From the NCBI GenBank assembly GCA_024234505.1, contig JACKOD010000002.1, forward strand, positions 744,001 to 808,000: a DNA stretch of 64,000 bases, given 5' to 3'. The translations under genes and the position numbers were made by a program. This DNA comes from Hahellaceae bacterium. Its GTDB lineage: Bacteria; Pseudomonadota; Gammaproteobacteria; Pseudomonadales; Oleiphilaceae. A model generated the notes under the pieces. It was not told where the DNA came from. It ran no database searches and was given only the letters and a program-made list of their open reading frames with translations. Numbering within the stretch: the stretch's first letter is position 1; every line of letters starts with the position of its first letter. Of this stretch, positions 1 to 8,404 are shown piece after piece.

Positions 1-309
1 GCGTTGCGCAAATCGCAGACGGAGGCGGAATTGCGGCTGTGGTATTACCTCAGAGGTGGTCGGTTTATGGGCTTGAAGTTTAAGCGGCAGAAGCCCATCG
101 GCCCCTTTATTGCGGACTTTGTGTGTCTGGAGCTGAAATTAGTGGTTGAGGCTGATGGTGGTCAGCACGGCGATGCTCGCGATACTGCAAGAGATCGGTG
201 GTTTGAAACTCAGGGCTATCGAGTCGTCAGGTTTTGGAATCATGAAGTGCTTGGGCAGACGCGAGCTGTGCTGGATCGGATTGCTGAGGTGGTAGCTGAA
301 CTGCGGTGA
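1..309 (+). CDS. DUF559 domain protein, 5' end cut by window edge
   Basis: The reading frame is open from the first base and ends at 309. About 100 residues are visible. The protein resembles the DUF559 family (Vsr-like, restriction-endonuclease fold): it has the QTEAELRLW start of the conserved core, FKRQKPIGPFIADFVC, an acidic VVEADGGQH stretch that would carry the metal-binding Asp/Glu, and RVVRFWNHEV near the end. Full-length members usually carry some 15-25 residues ahead of the QTEAE motif, so the true start probably lies outside the window and the TTG at position 4 is not trusted as a start. The biological role of the family is not settled; a nuclease activity is inferred from the fold only. 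It stands alone ahead of a repeat-rich gap. Confidence 0.75.
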   Translation, partial: ALRKSQTEAELRLWYYLRGGRFMGLKFKRQKPIGPFIADFVCLELKLVVEADGGQHGDARDTARDRWFETQGYRVVRFWNHEVLGQTRAVLDRIAEVVAELR

Positions 310-347
310 GTTTGGTGATAGTCGTAAGCTTGGTGGCTTGACCGTTG

Positions 348-640
348 CCCCCTCTCCCTAGCCCTCTCCCCGAGGGGAGAGGGGATGGATAGTGTCGAGG
401 TTGCCAGTTTTAGTGGCTACTGCAGGTATGTTGACCAGTAAGGTCGTGTTATGTTTTTCGAAAAATGGCATGGTGTAGCCGAATCCCGAAGCAGTTCCCT
501 CTCCCCTCGGGGAGAGGGGAGCAAGATAAGTCAGCGGATACTTGCTAACAATTCCCTCTCCCCTCGGGGAGAGGGCTAGGGAGAGGGGGAATTGTAACCA
601 CTGAAGTCGCCAAATATCCTCTCTCCACGGGGAAAGGGGG
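348..640. repeat. Cluster of GC-rich palindromic repeats (family A)
   Basis: The 338-bp gap between the DUF559 gene and the efflux operon holds four copies of a palindromic element of the form CCCTCTCCCC-(T/GA)-GGGGAGAGGG, some followed or preceded by a half-copy CCCTCTCCCTAG. Copies lie at 348-384, 497-519, 554-589 and a degenerate one at about 617-640. Each could fold into a hairpin of about 10 bp. The last copy sits right after the stop codon of the efflux permease, where it could act as an mRNA 3' end structure. No gene is seen in the gap. Confidence 0.85.
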
Positions 641-647
641 GCAACCG

Positions 648-3600
648 CTAAGCAACTGAAGCCACCTCACCCACTTCACCTTCTTCCGCATCCGGCGCAT
701 GTTCCGCGCCCAGATACATATACATCGCCGGCACCACAAACAGCGTAAATAGTGTGCCGATGGATAGTCCGGATGCCACCACCAAGCCGATGTCGAAGCG
801 GCTGGCCGCGCCAGCGCCCTGAGCGATAATCAGCGGAATCACCCCGACCACCATCGCAGCGGTAGTCATCAAAATCGCACGTAAGCGAATACCCGCGGCT
901 TTTTCCACCGCAGCACGTTTGCCCAGCCCTTCACTACGCTGAAGCTGATTGGCGAATTCGACGATCAGTATGCCGTGTTTACTGATCAGACCGATCAGGG
1001 TGACGAGTCCAACCTGGGTGTAGATATTGATTGAGGTGAGGCCAAAGGCGATCGGCAACAGCGCGCCCATCAGCGATAAGGGCACACTCACCAGAATGAT
1101 CAGCGGATCGCGGAAGCTTTCAAACTGCGCGGCCAGTACCAGATAGATCAGAATCAGGGCGAAGAAGAAGGTAAATATCAGCGCACTGCCTTCCTGCATA
1201 AACTGGCGAGACTGGCCTGCATAGTCGATACCAACGCCCTTGGGCAGCATTTCCTGGGCGGTCTGATTCAGGAACGCCAGTGCATCTCCCATGCTGACGC
1301 CGGGCATCATGACGCCTTCGATGATCATGGAGTTGAGCTGTTGGAATTGGCCCCGTTTGGTGGGTTCTACGTCTTGTGTCACCTTGGCTACGGTTGAGAG
1401 TGGCACAAGTTCGCCACTACCGGCGCGAACGTGATACTGCGCCAGTTGCTCTTTGGCCAGGCGGTAGTCCTGTGCGACTTGCGGGATAATGTCATAGCTG
1501 CGACCGTCCACGTTAAAGCGGTTGACGGTGCCGCCACTGAGCATGGTCGCCAGCGCCGCGCCGATTTCCTGCATGCTGATGCCGAGTTCCGCCGCTTTGG
1601 CTTTGTCGACCTGTATATCAGCCACGCTGCGCTCGTATTTCAGGTCACCATCCAGAAACATAAAGCGGCCGCTGGCCATGGCTTTACCGATCAGCTCCTG
1701 ACCGAGGGCATGCAGCACTTCGTGATCCTGTGCGCTGGTAATGACAAAGCCGATCGGCATGCCTTGCGCACCCGGTAAGGTAGGCAAGTTGAAGGACACC
1801 GAGCGCAAGCCTGCGACCTGACCCAATTTGCCCTGCATGACGGGAACCAGCGCCATCTGGCTTTGCGAACGCTCACTCCAGGGGGTGAGCAGCATGCCTG
1901 AGAACAGCGAGTTCACGCCTTCGCGACCGGACACCAGAAACGAGTCGCTTTTTTCTTCAAAGCTATCGATCTGATTCAGCAGCTCGGGAATGTAGGTCTG
2001 CACGTAGTTTTTGGTAACGTTCGCAGGCGCGGAGGAAATGCTGAAGATCACGCCCTGGTCTTCATCCCTGGCCAGCTCCTTCTTGGAAAACTGGTAAAGA
2101 AAATAGCAACTCACCAGTAAGGCCAGTGCCATCACCAGCGTAACGGGCTTGTAGTTCAGGGTCGCGTGTAACCGTCCCACGTAACGCTTGCGCAGGCCAT
2201 CAAACAGCACGTCGAGTTTTTCGGCAAAACGGCTGTTGTGGTTCGTCAGCAGTTTCGAACACATCATCGGGGAGAGGGTGAGGGCGATAATGCCGGAGAT
2301 AATCACCGCACCTGCCAGGGCAAAGGCAAACTCTTTAAACAGTCCGCCCGTGAGGCCGCCCATAAACCCGATGGGGGCGTAAACCGCTGCCAGTGTCAGG
2401 GTCATGGCAATCACCGGCGTGGCGATTTCGCGGGCACCCTGCAACGCCGCTTTGAAGGGGGTCAGGCCTTCTTCGATGTGGCGGTGTATGTTCTCTACAA
2501 CCACAATCGCATCATCCACCACTAATCCGATGGCCAAAACCATGGCTAACAAGGTCAGCAGGTTGATGGAGTAGCCCAGCACCAGCATAAAGAAACACAC
2601 GCCAACCAGTGACAAGGGGATGGTGACGACCGGAATCAGTACCGAACGTAATGAACCCAGAAACAGGAAGATGACCGCGATAACGATGAGCGTGGCTTCA
2701 CCGACTGTTTTTATGACTTCATCGATGGAGTTGCGGATAAAGATGGTGGCGTCATAGGCCATTTTTGTTTGCAGTGCGCTGGGCAGCTGGCGTTCAATGT
2801 CGGGCATTTTTGCATAGACGCGGTCGATCACTTCCAACGGGTTGGCCGAAGGTTGGGAGTCAATCGCGACGAATACGGCAGGCTTGCCATTAAAGTACAC
2901 GGCAGAATCATCGTTTTTCGGCCCCATTTCGACACTGGCAACATCGCTCAGGCGTACCAGGGCACTACCATCACGCTTAATGATCAGATTGCGGAACTCA
3001 TCCAGTCGGCGCAGGTCGGTGTCGGCCGAAACGTTCATCGACATGGTGTCGCCCTTGGTTTCACCCGTGGCAGCAAGGTAGCTGTTGGCATTGAGCGCTT
3101 GGGCAACGTCCTGGGGTGTAAGGTTATAGGCCACCAGCTTCTGTGGGTTCAGCCATACGCGCAGGGCAAAGGCTTTTTCACCCAGTATGGTGGCGCTGGC
3201 AACGCCGTCGAGTGTTTGCAGCTGTGGTTGGACTACACGCTTGAGGTAGTCACTGATCTGCGTTTCGCTCATCTGCTCGCTGTAAAAACTCATATAGAGT
3301 AACGAGATGGTGCTGCCGGTGGTTTTGGTGATCACCGGCTCTTCCGCGTTGCCGGGTAATTCCTTGCGCGCCTGGGCGACTTTTGACAGCACTTCGGTCA
3401 TGGCGACATTGGCGTCAAAGCCCAGTTGCAGGTGAATTTCAACAGTACTCAAGCCCTGCTTGCTGGTCGATTTCAGGTAATCGATCCCTTCGGTGCTGGC
3501 TACCGCCTGCTGGATCGGGGTGGTAATGAAACCGCGCACCATGTCCGAGCTGGCGCCCGGGTAGGCGGTGCTGATGGTGATAATGGAACTTTGCAGCTCC

Positions 3601-3713
3601 GGATACTGACGCACCTGCAGCTCGCGGATGGCGTTAAGCCCGAGGAGCAGAATGATCAAGCTGACCACCGTGGCGAGAACCGGACGGCGGATAAAAATGT
3701 CGGTGAATCGCAT
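648..3713 (-). CDS. RND multidrug efflux permease (HAE1 type, MexI-like)
   Basis: Inner-membrane proton-driven pump of the resistance-nodulation-division family, 1021 residues, the usual length. It begins with the typical FTDIFIRRPVLATVVS first transmembrane segment and has two large periplasmic loops separated by a central cluster of membrane helices. In the fourth helix (about residue 400) LVVDDAIVVVENI carries the paired Asp residues of the proton relay. The N-terminus and TAYPGASSDMVRGFITTP resemble MexI-type permeases more than AcrB. A GGAGG ribosome site precedes the ATG. The adaptor gene ends 11 bp upstream, so the two are co-transcribed; no outer-membrane channel gene is present here, so TolC or another channel must be borrowed. 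Substrate cannot be told from sequence. Confidence 0.95.
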   Translation of the reverse strand: MRFTDIFIRRPVLATVVSLIILLLGLNAIRELQVRQYPELQSSIITISTAYPGASSDMVRGFITTPIQQAVASTEGIDYLKSTSKQGLSTVEIHLQLGFDANVAMTEVLSKVAQARKELPGNAEEPVITKTTGSTISLLYMSFYSEQMSETQISDYLKRVVQPQLQTLDGVASATILGEKAFALRVWLNPQKLVAYNLTPQDVAQALNANSYLAATGETKGDTMSMNVSADTDLRRLDEFRNLIIKRDGSALVRLSDVASVEMGPKNDDSAVYFNGKPAVFVAIDSQPSANPLEVIDRVYAKMPDIERQLPSALQTKMAYDATIFIRNSIDEVIKTVGEATLIVIAVIFLFLGSLRSVLIPVVTIPLSLVGVCFFMLVLGYSINLLTLLAMVLAIGLVVDDAIVVVENIHRHIEEGLTPFKAALQGAREIATPVIAMTLTLAAVYAPIGFMGGLTGGLFKEFAFALAGAVIISGIIALTLSPMMCSKLLTNHNSRFAEKLDVLFDGLRKRYVGRLHATLNYKPVTLVMALALLVSCYFLYQFSKKELARDEDQGVIFSISSAPANVTKNYVQTYIPELLNQIDSFEEKSDSFLVSGREGVNSLFSGMLLTPWSERSQSQMALVPVMQGKLGQVAGLRSVSFNLPTLPGAQGMPIGFVITSAQDHEVLHALGQELIGKAMASGRFMFLDGDLKYERSVADIQVDKAKAAELGISMQEIGAALATMLSGGTVNRFNVDGRSYDIIPQVAQDYRLAKEQLAQYHVRAGSGELVPLSTVAKVTQDVEPTKRGQFQQLNSMIIEGVMMPGVSMGDALAFLNQTAQEMLPKGVGIDYAGQSRQFMQEGSALIFTFFFALILIYLVLAAQFESFRDPLIILVSVPLSLMGALLPIAFGLTSINIYTQVGLVTLIGLISKHGILIVEFANQLQRSEGLGKRAAVEKAAGIRLRAILMTTAAMVVGVIPLIIAQGAGAASRFDIGLVVASGLSIGTLFTLFVVPAMYMYLGAEHAPDAEEGEVGEVASVA

Positions 3714-3724
3714 CTTCGCCTCCT

Positions 3725-4861
3725 TTATTTACCTGTGGCTGCCGCTGCGGCGGTTCCGGTCTGGCCTGGTGTCACGCTGTTGTTTATGACCACCTGTGAA
3801 CCGTTTTGCAACTTGAGCTGTCCTGCCGTCACCACTTGTTCACCGGCTTTCAGTCCGGTGGTGATTTCGACCATACCCTTTTGTGTTAGACCGGTTTCAA
3901 CATAACGACGTTCAACGGTCAGCACGGGTTTGTCTTCCTGGTCTTTGGTTTCACTGATCACAAACACCGAGGTGCCGTAAAGTTTAGGGTCAACGGCTGA
4001 CTCGGGTACCACCACCACATCACGCAACGCACCGGTATAGAGCTGCACGTAAGCGAACATGCCCGGGCGAAGTGCTTGATCGGCATTGTCAAAGGTGGCC
4101 TGTACGGTAAAGTTACGGGTACTTTCGCTGATGCGGGCATCAATGGCGCTGACCTTGCCGCGGAATTCACGATTCGGCCAGGCGGATACCTGCGCCACCA
4201 CGGTCAAGCCGGGTTTCACTTGAGCAAAAGCCTGTTCCGGCAGGGTAAAGTTGATATAAACCTTATCCAGTTGCTGCAAGGATACAATGGCACTGCCAGC
4301 TTTCACGTACTGACCCGGATCGATTTGACGCAAGCCCAGCATTCCGCTGAAGGGGGCGCGTACGGTCTTCTTGCGAATACGGGCTTTCTGGCTTTCAACG
4401 GCAGCCTGTGCGTTACGCAGCCCGGCCAGGCTGGTTTCAAAATTCAGTGAGCTGACGGCTTTACGTTCAAAGAGTTGCTTGTCGCGATCATAGTTGGCTT
4501 GGGCCAGCCGCTCGGAAGCCTGCAAGCCTTTTAGTTCCGCCTCATCGATGGCGGTATCCAGCTGTACCAACACATCACCTTCTGCCACCATTTGTGCCGA
4601 CGTGAACTGAATGGATTTCACCAGCCCTTCGACTTCGTTTGCGACAGTGACCTCTTGCGTGGCGATCACAGACCCGTTGGCGGCCGCGAAGGGCTGCCAA
4701 TTTTGCGTTTCGGCGACGCTGGAAGAGACCGTCGCGGGCGGCATTTTCATGTTGGCGAAATACTGCGCCATCATCTGCGGCTTGAATACGCCGAGAAACC
4801 AGAAAATTCCCCCCAGGATCGGTCCCAGTATCAGGATCATGATGATCATTCGCTTGGCCAT
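3725..4861 (-). CDS. RND efflux periplasmic adaptor (MexH-like membrane fusion protein)
   Basis: 378-residue adaptor that bridges the RND permease to an outer-membrane channel. An N-terminal hydrophobic segment (residues 5-25) anchors it in the inner membrane. Then follow a split lipoyl domain (VANEVEGLVKSIQF at about 75-90 and VRAPFSGMLGLRQIDPGQYV at about 165-185), a short helical hairpin with LQASERLAQANYDRD, a beta-barrel domain and a membrane-proximal domain. The C-terminus ends in an Ala/Thr-rich tail. A GGGAGG site lies before the ATG. It is the first gene of the two-gene pump operon, with a TetR-family gene 90 bp upstream in the same direction. Confidence 0.93.
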   Translation of the reverse strand: MAKRMIIMILILGPILGGIFWFLGVFKPQMMAQYFANMKMPPATVSSSVAETQNWQPFAAANGSVIATQEVTVANEVEGLVKSIQFTSAQMVAEGDVLVQLDTAIDEAELKGLQASERLAQANYDRDKQLFERKAVSSLNFETSLAGLRNAQAAVESQKARIRKKTVRAPFSGMLGLRQIDPGQYVKAGSAIVSLQQLDKVYINFTLPEQAFAQVKPGLTVVAQVSAWPNREFRGKVSAIDARISESTRNFTVQATFDNADQALRPGMFAYVQLYTGALRDVVVVPESAVDPKLYGTSVFVISETKDQEDKPVLTVERRYVETGLTQKGMVEITTGLKAGEQVVTAGQLKLQNGSQVVINNSVTPGQTGTAAAAATGK

Positions 4862-4951
4862 GCTGCCCTCCCGTTATTGTGCTTTATTTTGAATTTTTAA
4901 TTTATTTTGATATGCGTGATGTGTTTAAAACAGCCGCTGTGTCTGCTTCGG

Positions 4952-5527
4952 TTATGTTGCTTTAATAGCGTCCCAACTGGCCCGATAGGACTGTTTCAGT
5001 CGCTCTGGCGTTAACAGTATGCGCTGGTTAAATTGCAGTTTGAGCAGTTGAATCAGCGGAAAAAAGAAATGTGCATCCAGCACTTCATTGGCCATCGGTT
5101 TGATAATGGCATTGGTTCGGCCCTGCTCATAAAGACGATTGACTGGTGCAAAATAATTTTGTGCCTGATCCTGACTGACTTGATGGATCATCGGGCAGTT
5201 GCAGAACTGTTCGAGAAACCGGAAGTGCGCGGGCGATTCCTGGGCGTGGTGATAGAGGTCGTACCAGACTTTTCGCAATCCTTCCTGCACTTGTTCATCG
5301 TTGCTCAACAGGGTAAGAAAACGTCCGCCAAGCTCTTCGCACAGTGACAGAAACAGCTTGTTGAGCATGTCCTGTTTGTTTTCGAAGTAACAGTAAATAG
5401 TGGCTGGGGAAACTTCCGCCTGTTGTGCGATTTTGGCGACAGAAGCGCCGTCAAAGCCCAACTCATTAATCAGGTTGATGGCGGATTCATAAATACGGGA
5501 TTGCTTTTGTTCATCGCGTGGACGCAT
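4952..5527 (-). CDS. TetR/AcrR-family transcriptional regulator
   Basis: 191 residues, standard TetR length. The N-terminal DNA-binding domain has a clear helix-turn-helix (GASVAKIAQQAEVSPATIYCYFENKQDML, summarised here by its ends GASVAKIAQ and TIYCYFENK, about residues 27-55). The C-terminal part is the ligand-binding region and is not diagnostic. The gene sits directly upstream of and co-directional with the efflux adaptor and permease, which suggests that it represses the pump and probably itself. A dyad upstream of its start (5552-5588) is the obvious candidate operator. Inducer unknown. Confidence 0.92.
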   Translation of the reverse strand: MRPRDEQKQSRIYESAINLINELGFDGASVAKIAQQAEVSPATIYCYFENKQDMLNKLFLSLCEELGGRFLTLLSNDEQVQEGLRKVWYDLYHHAQESPAHFRFLEQFCNCPMIHQVSQDQAQNYFAPVNRLYEQGRTNAIIKPMANEVLDAHFFFPLIQLLKLQFNQRILLTPERLKQSYRASWDAIKAT

Positions 5528-5551
5528 GGAAACAAACCTGCACAGGTCAAA

Positions 5552-5588
5552 AAATAAACCGCAATCATAAGTGAATGATCGTTTATTT
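5552..5588. promoter_or_regulatory. Dyad upstream of tetR; candidate operator
   Basis: AAATAAAC (5552-5559) is matched by its exact reverse complement GTTTATTT (5581-5588), and inside them ATCAT (5564-5568) faces ATGAT (5575-5579). The dyad lies 25-61 bp ahead of the regulator's start codon, over the likely promoter. Position and symmetry fit an autoregulatory TetR-family operator; this is inference from one site. Confidence 0.4.
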
Positions 5589-5633
5589 AAAAGTAGGGAT
5601 TTACCGAAATTTTTTGTGATGTAGGGGATTGCT

Positions 5634-5912
5634 CCCTCTCCCTAGCCCTCGGCATTGTCAGGTTGGCGAAGCGGAAGTGTTGTAACGATTACCCCTCTCC
5701 CTAGCCCTCTCCCCGAGGGGAGAGGGGATGGTTAGGCTCGTTGCCCATTATTGTGAAAACCGCCCGCAGGACGTTTGTTGTTTAACTTGTAGCGGTTTGT
5801 AAGTATCAGTGCGTAGTAATCGGCATGAGGTGATCACTACAGAAATAGCATGGCGTTCAGGAAGCCCCAAGCTGTTCCCTCTCCCCTCGGGGAGAGGGCT
5901 AGGGAGAGGGGG
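5634..5912. repeat. Family A palindromic repeats between tetR and pilU
   Basis: The 404-bp gap between the TetR gene and pilU contains a half element at about 5634-5650 and full elements at 5692-5727 and 5877-5912. The last copy begins 20 bp beyond the pilU stop codon. Between them (5730-5870) I see no gene and no other structure. Confidence 0.8.
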
Positions 5913-5931
5913 GCTACTACAGTGAGCGAAA

Positions 5932-7038
5932 TCAATTCGTCAAATCAATACTCAGCCCATCACTCAAATCATCATGGGGAGACGTCATACGGATACGTAA
6001 GGCCAGATCATTGCGGGAGTCGGCGTGTTCTATCGCATCTTCCGCACTGATCTCGCCCGCCGAATAAAGATCGAACAAGGATTGATCAAAGGTTTGCATG
6101 CCTAATTCGCGTCCACGACTCATGGCATCACGTACGTCTTCTATTTTGCCATCCTGAATTAATTCAGCGATATAGGGGGTATTCAACAGAACCTCGACGG
6201 CGGGCACTCTTTTACCGGATTTTCCTTTGACCAGACGCAGACTGATAATTGCCTGCAGGTTGAGTGACAAATCCAGCAGCAATTGGTGGTGCGCGGTTTC
6301 AGGAAAAAAGTTGATGATACGATCCATGGTTTGATAAGCATTGTTGGCGTGCAGCGTAGACAGGCATAAATGCCCGGTTTCAGAGTAAGCGATCGCGTGC
6401 TGCATGGTTTCGCGTTCACGGATTTCGCCGACCAGAATGACATCCGGTGCTTCGCGCATGGCATTACTAAGCGCAATCGCAAAGGATTTAGTGTCGAGCC
6501 CCACTTCGCGCTGATCCACAATCGACTTTTTATGCTTGTGGGCGAACTCAATCGGATCTTCTATCGTCAGAATGTGACTGCTGGCGTGCTCGTTGCGGTA
6601 GTCAATCATGGAGGCCAGCGTGGTGGACTTACCGGATCCGGTGGCGCCCACGACCAGAATCAGTCCTCGGGGACGCATGACAAGCTGTTTCAGGATGGGT
6701 GGCAGATGCAGGGCTTCGATAGAGGGAATCGTGCTTTTGATGTAGCGCACCACCATGGAGACCGCGCCGCGCTGGTGAAAAATATTAATGCGGAAGCGGC
6801 CCAGATTATCCACGGATAACCCCAGATTAACCTCCAGATCCCGTTCGAATTCGGCTTTCTTGGCATCCGACATCACTGCATAGGCCAGTGCGTGGACATC
6901 TTGAGGGGTCAGGGTATGCTGGCTGTCGAGATGACGGATATTGCCCTCGATCTTAATACCAACCTGGGCGCCGGCACTGAAAAACAAGTCCGAAGCCTGA
7001 TGTTTTACCATCAGCTGTAAATAATCGTAAATTTGCAC
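5932..7038 (-). CDS. pilU: Type IV pilus retraction ATPase PilU
   Basis: 368-residue member of the PilT/PilU secretion ATPases, which power pilus retraction at the inner-membrane base. A PAS-like N-domain (about 1-100) precedes the RecA-like core. Walker A is VGATGSGKST (about 130-140), the Asp box is ILTIEDPIEF, Walker B is DVILVGEIRERETM and the His box is CLSTLHANNA. The N-terminal MVKHQASDLFF and the C-terminal LGMQTFDQSLFDLY with a long tail are closer to PilU than to PilT, and no pilT is adjacent, so PilU is preferred. The start codon is GTG, supported by a strong GGAGGA site seven bases upstream. PilU normally assists PilT rather than working alone. Confidence 0.88.
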   Translation of the reverse strand: MQIYDYLQLMVKHQASDLFFSAGAQVGIKIEGNIRHLDSQHTLTPQDVHALAYAVMSDAKKAEFERDLEVNLGLSVDNLGRFRINIFHQRGAVSMVVRYIKSTIPSIEALHLPPILKQLVMRPRGLILVVGATGSGKSTTLASMIDYRNEHASSHILTIEDPIEFAHKHKKSIVDQREVGLDTKSFAIALSNAMREAPDVILVGEIRERETMQHAIAYSETGHLCLSTLHANNAYQTMDRIINFFPETAHHQLLLDLSLNLQAIISLRLVKGKSGKRVPAVEVLLNTPYIAELIQDGKIEDVRDAMSRGRELGMQTFDQSLFDLYSAGEISAEDAIEHADSRNDLALRIRMTSPHDDLSDGLSIDLTN

Positions 7039-7085
7039 GGCCGAGTCCTCCGGCTGAACTTCACATGTTTCACGCGTCTCACGTT

Positions 7086-7110
7086 GCTATCGGCACACAA
7101 GGCCGATAGC
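7086..7110. other. Perfect 9-bp inverted repeat between crotonase gene and pilU
   Basis: GCTATCGGC (7086-7094) and GCCGATAGC (7102-7110) flank a 7-base loop. No T-run follows on either strand, so it is not an ordinary intrinsic terminator; it could be an mRNA processing or stability hairpin in the minus-strand transcript, or a protein site. Confidence 0.4.
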
Positions 7111-7164
7111 GAGAAGCAAACCAAATGCAGGTAAAACAAGTGTAGTTCAGGAGGACGCGAGCGT

Positions 7165-7860
7165 TTAGTTAAGGCCCAGGCTCACGTTGTCTTTTTCAAT
7201 GGCCTCGGCCAGCAATGCCAGGTAGGCTTCGCGAACTTTGAGTTTGGTTTGGCGATGAGCGCGCAGGTTAAGCTCAGCCAGTTTGGCCGCTTCGGCCTGG
7301 GCACTGACGAGCACGTTCTCGGCAGAGACAATCCGATCAAGGAAGCCGGCGTGAACCGCCCCCTGTGGATCGAACATTTCGGCACAGATCACTGAGCGCT
7401 GAAAGTGCGCGGGTGTCATGCGATAACGTGCCATTTCGATACCGGCGTGGTGCATGGTCATACCAATGGCTACTTCGTTCAAGGCAATTTTGAAAGGTCC
7501 TTCTGCACCAATACGAATATCGGCAGACAAGCACAGGAACGCGCCTTTAGCGACAGCATGGCCGGTACAGGCGACAACGATCGGAAGCGGGAAAGACATC
7601 ATGCGGTGACAAAAGGTCGACCCTGTTTTGACCAGTGCGGCCGCAGAGTCCGGGCTGCTGGTCATTTCCTTCAGGTCATAACCCGCCGAGAGCATGCCAG
7701 GCTGACCGGTCAGTACCACGACGGCATTATCCTTTTCGGCCTGATCCAACGCCGCGTTCAGCGCAGTAAACACGGCAGAAGACAACGCATTGACCTTACC
7801 ATTGCTGATGGTAATGGTCGCGACTTTTTCATTCAGGCTGTAATTGACTAACTCACTCAT
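7165..7860 (-). CDS. Enoyl-CoA hydratase/isomerase (crotonase) family protein
   Basis: About 231 residues, slightly short for the crotonase fold (usual 255-265). NGKVNALSS is the conserved acyl-CoA binding start; PGMLSAGYDLKEM forms the first oxyanion-hole segment; ACTGHAVAKGAFLCLSADIR the second. The catalytic Glu pair of true hydratases is not obvious: the position after the second oxyanion hole reads LSADIRIGAEGPFKIALNE, with one Glu in LNEVAIGM. The exact reaction cannot be assigned. The start at 7860 is preferred over upstream Met codons because GGAGA lies seven bases ahead of it. Confidence 0.8.
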   Translation of the reverse strand: MSELVNYSLNEKVATITISNGKVNALSSAVFTALNAALDQAEKDNAVVVLTGQPGMLSAGYDLKEMTSSPDSAAALVKTGSTFCHRMMSFPLPIVVACTGHAVAKGAFLCLSADIRIGAEGPFKIALNEVAIGMTMHHAGIEMARYRMTPAHFQRSVICAEMFDPQGAVHAGFLDRIVSAENVLVSAQAEAAKLAELNLRAHRQTKLKVREAYLALLAEAIEKDNVSLGLN

Positions 7861-7906
7861 AGACATTCTCCGCACAGGCGCAATAAAAAAAACGTGGGCT
7901 ATTGTT

Positions 7907-8305
7907 TCACGTAATGGCGGGAATTTGTACTTGGTTTTTAGGCACCTGGGTACTCCACCAGATACACGCCAGCAACATGACCTGTATCACCAGCCTGACG
8001 CTGAGCGCCCACTCGGGAACGTCGGCAAAACGTTCAGGGTGCATCCACATATAAAGGTTGGCGGGTGTGACACACAATGTCAGGAGTATCAGCCCATAGC
8101 CGGCCCAGCGACGGGTTGCCAGAAATATCAGACCGATGGCTCCCAGTATTTCAAATACGCCGCTGATGTACACCGCTTCGTAATGCAGCGGGAGATAGTC
8201 GGGCATGATGTTGACGAAAAATTCGGTATGAGTGAAGTGGCCGATGCCGCCGCCCATGAACCAGGCAAAGACGAACAGTAAACCGGCAATTTTTGCTTTT
8301 GACAT
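7907..8305 (-). CDS. DoxX-like small membrane protein
   Basis: About 132 residues with four hydrophobic helices (AGLLFVFAWFMGGGIGHF, VYISGVFEILGAIGLIF, AGYGLILLTLCVTPANLYMW and LSVRLVIQVMLLACIWW). The pattern GVFEILGAIGL followed by TPANLYMW is typical of the DoxX/DoxD-like superfamily. The function of such standalone proteins is unknown; some are tied to thiol or oxidative stress. An upstream Met at 8353 would add 16 non-hydrophobic residues; the start at 8305 fits family members better, although neither has a strong ribosome site. Confidence 0.75.
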   Translation of the reverse strand: MSKAKIAGLLFVFAWFMGGGIGHFTHTEFFVNIMPDYLPLHYEAVYISGVFEILGAIGLIFLATRRWAGYGLILLTLCVTPANLYMWMHPERFADVPEWALSVRLVIQVMLLACIWWSTQVPKNQVQIPAIT

Positions 8306-8404
8306 AGGGGCTGGATCCCTTCTTTGGGGTATTCCCGGAATTGAGAACACCATGAGAAGGGCTATACGGATGTTCGCTGGCTTCAGATCACCAGAATGAC
8401 GGCT

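Noticed and set aside
348..640. Insertion sequence ends
   Set aside because: The palindromes have no transposase gene between them and no target-site duplications were seen; they behave as dispersed hairpin repeats.
545..739. Short minus-strand frame overlapping the efflux permease end
   Set aside because: It overlaps the permease C-terminus in another frame and runs into the palindromes; no support as a gene.
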